Positions 43,238 through 50,369 of a stretch of 64,000 nucleotides of DNA are shown one piece after another. Origin of the DNA: an uncultured Draconibacterium sp. (GTDB lineage Bacteria > Bacteroidota > Bacteroidia > Bacteroidales > Prolixibacteraceae); NCBI RefSeq assembly GCF_913063105.1, contig NZ_CAJXYQ010000001.1, forward strand, positions 1 through 64,000, read 5' to 3'. The first letter of the stretch is position 1. Every line of letters begins with the position of its first letter. A program made the position numbers and the translations under genes. The notes beneath the pieces were generated by a model, which saw nothing but the letters and a program-made list of their open reading frames with translations, was not told where the DNA came from and did not search any database.

Positions 43238-43645
43238 GTTATGTACTTATTATCAACTTTTTCTTTCAGAATTAATGGGCATTCTTTTTCTTATCATCTA
43301 CAAGTTTTATCTGAAGGGCTAATTTTTTGTATGAGATTTATTACTAACGTGCAGATCTCAGTGCTTTAAGTCGATTCATGTGCACAAGAGACTTAGTATA
43401 TACCGAATATTTAACTCTGTTCAGATATATGCAATTGTAGAATACAGTTACTTATGAGGTATTACTCATTGGTCAATGGTTCAAGATGTTTTGATTTTTG
43501 ACACTAAAATTAATAAAGCTACTTACAATAGCAATCAAACTCACATCAGAATTTGAACAAGAAAAAACACGTTCCCAATCTCGGAAATGAGTTATGTCAA
43601 AATAAACTTTAATATATTCTTCCCGCTAAATGAAAAAACTACATC
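43238..43645. other. Gene-free divergent region
   Basis: 408 bases between the leftward Hachiman-like genes and the rightward HTH gene. It must hold promoters for both. I see no clear TAnnTTTG box, no long palindrome and no reading frame worth reporting. Confidence 0.4.
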
Positions 43646-43912
43646 ATGGAAAAGATTATCGTAATCACAGAACAGGACTTTGTAAAATTCAAAGAAGAAC
43701 TACTTAACGAAGTAAAAGCACTATTCGATAACAACATACAGAAGAAGAAATGGATACGTTCAAAAGATGTTCGAGAAATGCTTGGGATTTCTGATTCAAC
43801 ACTTCAAACTTTGCGAATTAATGGAACCATACCTGCTTATAAGTTGGATTCAACTTGGTTTTATAAATATGATGAGATTTTAGAGGTAATGGAGAATAGT
43901 CGGGTGAATTAG
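43646..43912 (+). CDS. Helix-turn-helix protein, excisionase-like, 88 aa
   Basis: The N-terminal third is a helical segment (FVKFKEELLNEVKALF). Residues about 38-80 form a MerR/excisionase-type winged helix (SKDVREMLGISDSTLQTLRINGTIP ending in a wing WFYKYDEIL), the HTH_17 layout common on Bacteroidota conjugative elements and islands. Such proteins act as excisionases or control mobilisation genes. It lies about 1.2 kb left of a second HTH gene and the integrase. The gene in between is on the other strand. Confidence 0.75.
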   Translation: MEKIIVITEQDFVKFKEELLNEVKALFDNNIQKKKWIRSKDVREMLGISDSTLQTLRINGTIPAYKLDSTWFYKYDEILEVMENSRVN

Positions 43913-43946
43913 GTAATATTATCAGCTTTAGAATTACAGCAATTGA

Positions 43947-44378
43947 TTACCATGGTAAAACATCAGAATTATTCTGATTATCAACCACTCTTTCGCCAAC
44001 CAAAACTCCATTTTCAAATTTCAAAAAAATGTCTTTTTCGTAAACGGATTCATAACCCATATGCCGATACATTAACATTTTTCCACAAGGTAACCTCATT
44101 TCTTCGGTGAACCAATCGGCAAAAACTTCTTTTTGTCCAGGGAAGATTTTATCTAAGCTAATTTCATTGTCACTTTCATCAAATCCACTCAAATCATAGA
44201 GATATAGTTTTTTACATTTTACCTTCCACTTCCCAATATATCCCCGCCAACATGCTGTATGTGGTGGTGTAAATACAATATCACAACCTCTTTGTTCCAA
44301 ATAAATTGATAAAGGTTCATCGGCCATATCATAGGTTTTGCCTTTATATCTTATTCTTTCGAAAACTTGGGCAGTCAT
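43947..44378 (-). CDS. Conserved hypothetical protein, 143 aa
   Basis: A small soluble protein without known domain. The ordered motifs HTACWRGYIGKWKV (about 39-52), KLYLYDLSGF (about 56-65), LDKIFPG and VFADWF (about 75-90), and RHMGYESVYEKDIFL (about 105-119) form a pattern I have seen in hypothetical proteins of many Gram-negative genomes, where the family has no assigned role. It is convergent with the HTH gene at 43646. It may be cargo of the island. Confidence 0.6.
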   Translation of the reverse strand: MTAQVFERIRYKGKTYDMADEPLSIYLEQRGCDIVFTPPHTACWRGYIGKWKVKCKKLYLYDLSGFDESDNEISLDKIFPGQKEVFADWFTEEMRLPCGKMLMYRHMGYESVYEKDIFLKFENGVLVGERVVDNQNNSDVLPW

Positions 44379-44409
44379 AGTTGTTGGTTTTGATTGTAAA
44401 ATTATAAAA

Positions 44410-44429
44410 AGCCCTGAATAATCAGGGCT
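44410..44429 (-). terminator. Intrinsic terminator hairpin
   Basis: AGCCCTGA, loop ATAA, TCAGGGCT: a perfect 8-bp stem. On the minus strand it is followed by TTTTTATAATTTT. It would stop leftward transcription before the 143-aa gene. The following stretch 44430-44852 (423 bases) contains no gene I can support, only the upstream region of the excisionase gene. Confidence 0.6.
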
Positions 44430-44852
44430 TATATGGGCGTGGAATGCAAGATTCTACTTGCCTTTTTTGTAATAATGTCAGATTTGAGTGAGATAAAACC
44501 TTGCGTTAGAATAACGTGTATCAGAAACTAAAGTTTCGTTTTAAGCTTTTCTAATCATTACTTATTCTTCATAATACCTTGATTCCGAAAAAATTTGACC
44601 AGAATCTATTGCTTCTCTGTCATTTAATACGTCTTTATAAACTTCTTATTAGTTTTTTTCAAAAAAAATCATAGACCTTACCCCCTCAAGATGAGCGTCT
44701 TATGCTTTTAAATGTCATGATGTAGTATACAGTATCATAAAAAAAATAAACAAAGGCATTTTTTCGAGATAGAAAGAGTAAACCATTATGAAGTGGCACT
44801 TAAACGAATTCACATGATGGTTGAAATTAGAAACAAATAAAAATTAGAAATT

Positions 44853-45089
44853 ATGAATACAGATAATTTTAACGGTGAAGAAAGAATTCACCAACGCTTT
44901 TTAAGCGTAAACGATTTATGTAAATATACTTCGCTTTGCAAGTCAAGTATTTACAAGTTAGTAAAAGAAGACTCAATTCCTTATCTAAGACCCAACAAAC
45001 GAGTAGTTTTTGATAGAGTTGCAATTGATGAATGGATGCTAAATGGTTGCAAAAAGCCTGTTGAACTTCCAAATATTGATAACCTTTAA
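44853..45089 (+). CDS. Excisionase-family HTH protein next to the integrase, 78 aa
   Basis: Residues about 15-65 form a complete HTH_17/excisionase motif (FLSVNDLCKYTSLCKSSIYK, then IPYLRPNKRVVFDRVAIDEWM), the DNA-binding unit that directs excision in integrase systems. It ends 11 bases before the integrase start on the same strand, so the two are co-expressed. It probably sets the direction of recombination at the tRNA attachment site. Confidence 0.85.
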   Translation: MNTDNFNGEERIHQRFLSVNDLCKYTSLCKSSIYKLVKEDSIPYLRPNKRVVFDRVAIDEWMLNGCKKPVELPNIDNL

Positions 45090-45100
45090 TTTTTAGTATT

Positions 45101-46396
45101 ATGGCAACATTCAAGATAGTATTAGATAAAAGGAATCAGAAAAAAGATGGTACTTATAATTTGGCGGTACGAGTAACCAATAAAAATGATGTGATGTATA
45201 TTAACATCACATCATTAAGCAAGTCAGTTTACGAACAAGTATTTGTAAAAAATACAGCGACAGATGAAAAGAGTATTGCGTTTCGTAAAAAGTGTAATGA
45301 TTTTAAAGCTAAATGTGAACGAATATTTAATGAAGTTCAACCATTTGATAAAAAGATCTTTCGTCAAAGGATTGAGAAAAAAGAAAAGGTTATACCGCAC
45401 ACTTTATTGCTTCGTGACCTTTTCTCAGATTACACAAAAACCAAAAAAGATCTTAAAATTAGAACTAAAACTCACTTTAAAACAACTTTAAATGTATTGC
45501 AGACACACAAGAAAGATATATCAGTTTTTGATATCACAGTTGATTTTTTGAATTCCTTTTCAGACAAGAAATTAAAAAATGGCTGCTCAATATCAACAAT
45601 TAATTCATATCATCGAGACCTAAGAACCATATTAAACTACTATACTAATGTTGAGAAAATAATACCTCAAACATTCCAGTATCCATATGGTCGTTCAGGT
45701 TATTCTATTTCAAGTTATTTTCCTGCAAAACAAGTTCTAAGTGAGCATGAAATAAGAATGTTGATTAACTACAATAGTTTCACTGATCCTAAACGAGAGT
45801 ATGCACTTGATATTTGGAAAATACTCTATTATTTGAACGGCAGCAATTTTATAGATTTATTAAAATTAAAATGGTCGGACATTGATTTGAGACAAATATC
45901 TTTCATGAGAACTAAAACGGAGGCAACTCGAAAAAGTAATATACAACCTGTAACTGTCCCAGTGCTCCCTGATCTAAAGGTATTGATTTCTAAAGTTGGC
46001 GATAAGAATAGTCCATATGTTCTTGGTAAAATGAATGTTAAATACAGTGAGCAAACGATAATTAACAAGAATCATAAACTTAGGAAGCATATAAACAGTC
46101 ATTTAAAGGAGATTGGTAAGGAACTGAACCTATCGGTTCCACTTACCTTAAAAACAGCAAGAGACTGTTACGCTTCATCATTATTAAGAAAAGATGTGTC
46201 AGTTGGAAAGATTAGTAAGATGTTAAATCATTCCAATTCGGTTGTAACCGAGCATTATTTGTCTGGATTAAATTCTGATGAAGCTATGGAGATAAATAAA
46301 CAGTTAATTACCAGTAGTAATTTGCCAAGTTTTTTGCCAAGTCATAAAGTAAATCATGGCACCCAATGGAGGGTGCTGAAAAGAAAAATTTCTTAA
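45101..46396 (+). CDS. Tyrosine recombinase (island integrase), 431 aa
   Basis: A phage-type integrase with the usual three parts: a small arm-binding domain (1-100), a SAM-like core-binding domain (about 105-205) and the catalytic domain (about 210-415). In the catalytic part KTARDCYASSLL (about 351-362) supplies the second Arg in a variant of the H-x-x-R motif, and MLNHSNSVVTEHYLSGL (about 374-390) holds the conserved His and the nucleophile Tyr near 387. The first Arg is replaced in YLNGSNFIDLLKL, a feature of many Bacteroidota integrases. It ends 58 bases before the tRNA 3' fragment at 46455, the normal place for an integrase beside its attachment site. Confidence 0.93.
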   Translation: MATFKIVLDKRNQKKDGTYNLAVRVTNKNDVMYINITSLSKSVYEQVFVKNTATDEKSIAFRKKCNDFKAKCERIFNEVQPFDKKIFRQRIEKKEKVIPHTLLLRDLFSDYTKTKKDLKIRTKTHFKTTLNVLQTHKKDISVFDITVDFLNSFSDKKLKNGCSISTINSYHRDLRTILNYYTNVEKIIPQTFQYPYGRSGYSISSYFPAKQVLSEHEIRMLINYNSFTDPKREYALDIWKILYYLNGSNFIDLLKLKWSDIDLRQISFMRTKTEATRKSNIQPVTVPVLPDLKVLISKVGDKNSPYVLGKMNVKYSEQTIINKNHKLRKHINSHLKEIGKELNLSVPLTLKTARDCYASSLLRKDVSVGKISKMLNHSNSVVTEHYLSGLNSDEAMEINKQLITSSNLPSFLPSHKVNHGTQWRVLKRKIS

Positions 46397-46399
46397 GTA

Positions 46400-46420
46400 A
46401 CTATCATACAAAATGATAGT
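46400..46420 (+). terminator. Hairpin after the integrase gene
   Basis: ACTATCAT, loop ACAAA, ATGATAGT: perfect 8-bp stem starting 3 bases after the integrase stop codon, with a short T-containing tail. It probably ends the xis-int transcript. Confidence 0.55.
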
Positions 46421-46454
46421 GTTTAATGGAATTTTATTTATGTTTAGTATTTTC

Positions 46455-46499
46455 ACTCATAATCAGGGGGTCCCTGGTTCAAGCCCAGGTGGGCCCACT
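46455..46499 (+). other. Attachment site: 3' part of a tRNA gene (anticodon CAT)
   Basis: The bases from ACTCATAATCAG through the T arm (CCTGGTTCAAGCCCAGG) to the acceptor strand GGGCCCA equal the 3' part of a tRNA with anticodon CAT (Met or modified Ile). The D arm and 5' acceptor strand are absent: upstream is A/T-rich sequence. Similarity starts inside the anticodon loop, the usual crossover point of tyrosine integrases. This is an island end (attachment-site copy), not a working tRNA gene. Confidence 0.8.
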
Positions 46500-46507
46500 A
46501 AAAATCA

Positions 46508-46543
46508 AGCAGTTACAGAACAATGTAGCTGCTTTTTCTTTTA
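46508..46543 (+). terminator. tRNA-type terminator, copy A
   Basis: AAGCAGTTAC pairs with GTAGCTGCTT (46526-46535; one G-T wobble) and is followed by a T run. The same hairpin with the same spacing follows the second tRNA fragment at 49871, so the duplicated segment includes the terminator of the original tRNA gene. Confidence 0.7.
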
Positions 46544-46637
46544 CTTGCATACCATTTATATACAAATTTAGAGAAAATAGTAACATTAAAAGCAACATCA
46601 TTGCTCCTTTCTATTCATATGCTTAACTAACAGCATT

Positions 46638-47582
46638 CTATTTCACCTTATCATATCTGCTTTCCAAAAGATCTCTATACGATTCCTTCATTTCGTCAGA
46701 CAAAAAAGATTTATTAAGCCATTCAACTGCTTTGAGTTTATTTCTGAACATTCTCATTTTGACTCCTTCAATTTGTTTATCAGTTAATCCTAAACCTAAG
46801 CCCAGTTTTTCAAAGTGTCTCCAATTCAGTTTTTTCTTTTTCCCGTCCATAGTTAGTGCCAGCTCTTCCATATCTTCAGGTAATATAATTGCAACATTCA
46901 GCAAATCATAGGCGGGCGCCAGTATCCAACCTGATGAGCTTTCAATCAAAGAAAAGTTTTTGAGGTGCATATCATTATTACCGGTCAGAAAACTAAATAC
47001 CGCAAGTTCAAGAAAGAAGATTTTATCCAGCATTGTATTATCTGAGTACGCATGTATTGCTTTCCCAACTTTCTCCATGGAGCTTTTGTACTTATCGAAA
47101 GCTTCTGTAATTTGAAACATATCCAATATGTGTATTTTTTCACCACCCACTGTCCGGTCAATCCTTCTTGTGATATATGATAATTCACCCGATTTCAAAC
47201 GTATTAAACTGGATGGGACAACACGAATGCCCATGGCTTCTGCCATTCGCATGGTTACATGTTCATTCTCGGGCATTTCCTGAAAACGTTCATTTGGAGG
47301 CTTAAATATGTACTGCCCTCCAAGGGCTCCTACCACTGTTAAACGGGTATCTGCTTTACCGTTCCTCTCTTCTATTAGTGACATAGATAATTTTGCCTGG
47401 ACTCCGGGGACTGTAACACTTCGCTCAACAACATGTTTTGCCAGTTCAGTCATCTGGTCTAAAGAATAAGGTATTTGTGGAGGCGTTAAAGTCCCAAAAA
47501 ATTCCTTGCTGCAGCGGGGATGAAAATCCTCTGCAGTTTCAAGAGCTTCATAACAATATAAACATCTATTCTTCATTTTCAT
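46638..47582 (-). CDS. hipT: HipA-type kinase toxin (HipT), 314 aa
   Basis: The kinase part of a split HipA toxin. HipA/HipT enzymes phosphorylate aminoacyl-tRNA synthetases and halt translation. The conserved pieces are GVQAKLSMSL (about 60-69), the catalytic loop GNNDMHLKNFSLI (about 203-215) and APAYDLLN (about 222-229) in the place of DFG. An N-terminal Cys pattern (CLYC, about 7-10, and Cys24) may bind zinc. It lacks the HipA N-terminal subdomain, which is encoded separately upstream with a 17-base overlap, the HipBST arrangement. Length fits HipT. It is third in the operon after hipB and hipS. Confidence 0.9.
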   Translation of the reverse strand: MKMKNRCLYCYEALETAEDFHPRCSKEFFGTLTPPQIPYSLDQMTELAKHVVERSVTVPGVQAKLSMSLIEERNGKADTRLTVVGALGGQYIFKPPNERFQEMPENEHVTMRMAEAMGIRVVPSSLIRLKSGELSYITRRIDRTVGGEKIHILDMFQITEAFDKYKSSMEKVGKAIHAYSDNTMLDKIFFLELAVFSFLTGNNDMHLKNFSLIESSSGWILAPAYDLLNVAIILPEDMEELALTMDGKKKKLNWRHFEKLGLGLGLTDKQIEGVKMRMFRNKLKAVEWLNKSFLSDEMKESYRDLLESRYDKVK

Positions 47583-47901
47583 CTGTTATAGGAACAATAC
47601 TTACAGCACCAATGCAGTTCTGACAACATGCTAACAATAACCCCATGCGGTCGTTCTGGTTAATTTTCCAGTTAGCAGAAGCAATATCCAGCAACCACCC
47701 CTCGGGAATAAGTCCATCGAAAAAAGCAAACAGTCTGTTATCAAGATATGGTTCGTTTCTAACCGGCATTGAAAAAGTTATGAACTCGTCAGGATGATCT
47801 TTCACATATTTTTCGTCGTACTGAAATACATATTCCCCGTCATCAGTTTCGGTAATAGTTCCGGCATAGTAGTTTTTGTATAGGACCTTCCCTTTTCTCA
47901 T
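47566..47901 (-). CDS. hipS: HipS-like protein (HipA N-terminal subdomain), 111 aa
   Basis: A stand-alone version of the N-terminal subdomain 1 of HipA: YKNYYAGTITETDDGEYVFQYDE (split over two strands, about 8-30), FITFSMPVR (about 41-49), and FFDGLIPEGWLLDIA (about 59-73). In the HipBST system of enteropathogenic E. coli the corresponding HipS protein is the antitoxin. It overlaps hipB by 4 bases and hipT by 17 bases. Confidence 0.88.
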   Translation of the reverse strand: MRKGKVLYKNYYAGTITETDDGEYVFQYDEKYVKDHPDEFITFSMPVRNEPYLDNRLFAFFDGLIPEGWLLDIASANWKINQNDRMGLLLACCQNCIGAVSIVPITDENEE

Positions 47902-48107
47902 AAATCAAGCTCTTTACTTTCTATCGGTACCAATTCATGACCAAACATGCTTAATACAAGGTTCACCTTATCCATGTTCAGATTCGTCTTACCTTGTTCA
48001 ATTTTTCGAACCACAGTCAGTGCAACACCTGCTCTTTCAGCAAACTCTTCCTGGGTAAGGTTAACCTCCTTTCTTCGTTCTTTTACAAACTCTGCCAATC
48101 TCTTCAT
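47898..48107 (-). CDS. hipB: HipB HTH regulator, 69 aa
   Basis: An XRE-type helix-turn-helix protein (LTQEEFAERAGVALTVVRKIEQGKTN, about 17-42, read as two adjoining segments), first gene of the hipBST operon. It would bind the three TATATGC-type operators that begin one base upstream of its start codon and repress the operon, alone or with HipS/HipT. Confidence 0.9.
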   Translation of the reverse strand: MKRLAEFVKERRKEVNLTQEEFAERAGVALTVVRKIEQGKTNLNMDKVNLVLSMFGHELVPIESKELDL

Positions 48108-48205
48108 TATATGCTTTTAGATATAACAACAAACAAATATACGATATTATATGCATTTAGATATAATTTATGTGTGTAAATTTGTTTTATATGTAAAAGC
48201 ATATA
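48108..48205 (-). promoter_or_regulatory. Three hipB operators at exact 40-bp spacing
   Basis: TATATGCTTTTAGATATA (48108-48125), TATATGCATTTAGATATA (48148-48165) and, inverted, TATATGTAAAAGCATATA (48188-48205) are variants of one 18-bp imperfect palindrome. Their starts are 40 bases apart. The first touches the hipB start codon, so the array covers the whole promoter. The remainder to 48588 is mostly gene-free; a short frame there shows no features. Confidence 0.65.
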
Positions 48206-48410
48206 TTTTAAGCTTTCATAAAAATAAACGTGTTACGAGAATAGACAAGTACCCTATGCAAATAAGAATCAAAACACGCTGAGGAAAGCCTCCTGGAAGT
48301 ACTCTCAAACTATAACCCATCTTCGATTCTACATTATACATTGAAGTATGGTGCTTTTGCCTATGCCATTGAGGTTCAACTATCGATACAAATCCATAAA
48401 ACAAAAGGTT

Positions 48411-48426
48411 TAGAATTCGGGAGCTG
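48411..48426 (+). repeat. 16-bp direct repeat left of fic
   Basis: TAGAATTCGGGAGCTG here and TAGAATTCGGGAGTTG at 49774-49789 differ at one base and lie in the same orientation on either side of the fic gene. They may mark the ends of a separately acquired segment or be remnants of a repeated gene tail. Confidence 0.4.
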
Positions 48427-48499
48427 CGAAAACTATGTTGTCTCCAGTTTCTGTGCGAGGCAATCTCCATTTGTACTTCATATAGATTAGGGCAAATAT

Positions 48500-48525
48500 C
48501 TAAACTAATCTCATTCTTAGTTTAG
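48500..48525. promoter_or_regulatory. Palindrome upstream of fic
   Basis: CTAAACTAA and TTAGTTTAG form a perfect 9-bp inverted repeat around 8 bases, 64 bases before the fic start codon. A further AAACTAAGA half-site follows near 48541. Probably an operator, perhaps for autoregulation by the C-terminal winged helix of the Fic protein. Confidence 0.45.
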
Positions 48526-48588
48526 TTTTTCGCTAAAATTTAAACTAAGAGTAAATTTATTCTTATTTTAGTAGAATAAAATATAAAC

Positions 48589-49713
48589 ATGAAATCATTT
48601 AAATCGGGAAAACATATAAGTCAAGGACATTACAAAAGTTTTCAGCCTAACGACATTAATAAAGAGTGGCAGGTTAATGACATGCAGCTACTGAACTTAC
48701 TTAGTAAAGCTGACCGATCGCTTGGACGACTTGATATGTACTCTGAGTACGTTAACATCGACTTATTTATAAGAATGCACATCGCAAAAGAGGCAACACA
48801 ATCATCCAGGATTGAAGGAACTCAGACAAATATGGAAGATGCATTTCTTGAGAAGAAAGATGTCGCAGTAGAGAAACGAGACGATTGGGAAGAAGTTCAG
48901 AATTACATTAGTGCAATGAACGAAGCAGTAAAACTTCTGCATACCTTACCATTTTCATCAAGATTAATTCGACAAACGCATAATATTCTACTCAAGGGGG
49001 TAAGAGGTACAAATAAAAATCCAGGGGAATATCGTAGAAGTCAAAACTGGATTGGAGGTGCATCCATAAATGATGCAACATTTATTCCTCCTGTTCATAG
49101 CACTGTCCCTGAATTAATGTCGGATATTGAATTTTTTGCAAATAATGAACTTAACCCATTACCTGAACTATTGAAGATTGGCATAATCCATTATCAGTTT
49201 GAAACGATTCACCCGTTTTTAGATGGCAATGGTCGGGTAGGTAGACTTCTAATAACATTATACCTTGTAAATAAAGGTATCTTGAAACAGCCAATATTAT
49301 ATCTTTCAGACTTTTTTGAACGTAACCGCACACTTTATTACGACAACCTCATGCGCGTTCGTACACATAATGACATTGATCAGTGGTTAAAGTTTTTTCT
49401 TACGGGTGTAATTGAGATCTCAAAGAAAGGAGTAGAAACCTTTGATAAAATTATGCAACTGCAAAAAGTGTTGGATAGCAAAATTCAGACGCTTGGAAGT
49501 CGTGGAAATGAGGCACGAAAAGTAATTGATCATTTATATTCCCAGCCCGTAATTGATGCTATGAGGATTGCTATGATTACGAACAAATCAAAAGCTACGA
49601 ATTATAAGTTGCTTGATGATTTAGAGAATATGGGCATATTAAAAGAAATTACCGGAGCACAGCGAAATAAACTGTATGTTTTTAATGATTATCTGGAATT
49701 GTTTAGTAGTTGA
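48589..49713 (+). CDS. Fic-family AMP-transferase with inhibitory helix, 374 aa
   Basis: A class II Fic protein that would transfer AMP from ATP to target proteins. The inhibitory motif SSRIEGTQT lies near residues 72-80 (pattern S-x-x-x-E-G), N-terminal to the catalytic HPFLDGNGRVGR (about 207-218). Downstream, residues about 300-374 form a winged-helix-like region (RIAMITNKSKATNYKLLDDL) typical of self-contained Fic proteins of this length. All catalytic residues are present. It lies between two tRNA attachment-site copies next to hipBST. Confidence 0.93.
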   Translation: MKSFKSGKHISQGHYKSFQPNDINKEWQVNDMQLLNLLSKADRSLGRLDMYSEYVNIDLFIRMHIAKEATQSSRIEGTQTNMEDAFLEKKDVAVEKRDDWEEVQNYISAMNEAVKLLHTLPFSSRLIRQTHNILLKGVRGTNKNPGEYRRSQNWIGGASINDATFIPPVHSTVPELMSDIEFFANNELNPLPELLKIGIIHYQFETIHPFLDGNGRVGRLLITLYLVNKGILKQPILYLSDFFERNRTLYYDNLMRVRTHNDIDQWLKFFLTGVIEISKKGVETFDKIMQLQKVLDSKIQTLGSRGNEARKVIDHLYSQPVIDAMRIAMITNKSKATNYKLLDDLENMGILKEITGAQRNKLYVFNDYLELFSS

Positions 49714-49773
49714 CAAAAAACAGTTTCATTATCTTTACATCTGGAAGTTCATTGATTTGTGCAATAAGAGGCG

Positions 49774-49789
49774 TAGAATTCGGGAGTTG
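49774..49789 (+). repeat. 16-bp direct repeat right of fic
   Basis: TAGAATTCGGGAGTTG, the partner of 48411-48426 with one difference. It lies 60 bases after the fic stop codon and about 50 bases before the second tRNA fragment. Confidence 0.4.
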
Positions 49790-49839
49790 TCAAATCTTAC
49801 ATTTCTAAATACGCTGATAACGAGATAGATACAAAAAGA

Positions 49840-49862
49840 GTTCAAGCCCAGGTGGGCCCACT
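49840..49862 (+). other. Attachment-site copy B: tRNA T-arm/acceptor end
   Basis: TTCAAGCCCAGGTGGGCCCA with its flanking bases (23 in all) is an exact direct repeat of 46477-46499. Only the T-arm 3' half and the acceptor strand remain. The terminator downstream is a cleaner version than that of copy A and is followed by core-type chromosomal genes, so this is probably the original chromosomal tRNA end. Confidence 0.75.
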
Positions 49863-49870
49863 TAAAAATC

Positions 49871-49903
49871 AAGCAGTTGCAAAGAAATGTAGCTGCTTTT
49901 TTT
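49871..49903 (+). terminator. tRNA-type terminator, copy B
   Basis: AAGCAGTTGC pairs with GTAGCTGCTT (49889-49898; two G-T wobbles) and is followed by seven or more T residues: a good intrinsic terminator for the ancestral tRNA gene, duplicated at 46508. Confidence 0.75.
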
Positions 49904-49924
49904 ATGCCATATTTTCAATTGGTA

Positions 49925-50206
49925 TTACAGCACAATCACCCCATCAATCCCATCTACTTTTTCAGTAATCTCAACAATTTGGTCAGCCGATTCCATCCAG
50001 GCAACACAGGTAATCGATACGTGCTTTAGGTTTTCAGTGTGTTTAAAGGATAATTTACCATTGGCTGGCAGCAATATTTTTATCTGCTCCACCTTACCGT
50101 CTTCATTCGGAGTTATAAATTTAAACATATATTTTAATGGCCAGCTGTTTGTTTCCATTAGACGGTAACGCAGGTTTTTATATTTATCTGTTTCCATTTT
50201 TTTCAT
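49925..50206 (-). CDS. DUF493 (YbeD-like) family protein, 93 aa
   Basis: A small alpha/beta protein of the DUF493/YbeD family. The pattern WPLKYMFKFITPN (about 22-34), the central KHVSITCVAWMESADQIVEI (about 61-80) and the terminal VDGIDGVIVL match that ferredoxin-like, ACT-resembling fold. The family is widespread and part of core genomes, without settled function. It is the first gene to the right of the tandem attachment sites and marks the return to chromosomal DNA. Confidence 0.8.
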   Translation of the reverse strand: MKKMETDKYKNLRYRLMETNSWPLKYMFKFITPNEDGKVEQIKILLPANGKLSFKHTENLKHVSITCVAWMESADQIVEITEKVDGIDGVIVL

Positions 50207-50369
50207 TTGTATCTACAAATACAATTAAACGTTTCTTTTCGTTCACTTTTTAAGCAAAAATTTAAGCCTCTTATTTCTGACCAAAATTTAAAGTTTGGCA
50301 CAAAGATTAAATTTTTAGTAAACTAAACGTAGAAACAAATACATTTTCATTTTAGAAAATTGTTGCCCT

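Noticed and set aside
46455-46499. Complete tRNA gene
   Set aside because: The D arm and 5' acceptor strand are missing and the upstream bases cannot pair with the acceptor 3' strand.
46426-46626. 66-codon plus-strand reading frame
   Set aside because: It runs through the tRNA 3' fragment and its terminator hairpin, so it is not a gene.
48216-48470. 84-codon minus-strand frame between hipB and fic
   Set aside because: No motif and an odd composition for a protein; it overlaps one of the 16-bp repeats. Probably non-coding remnant sequence.
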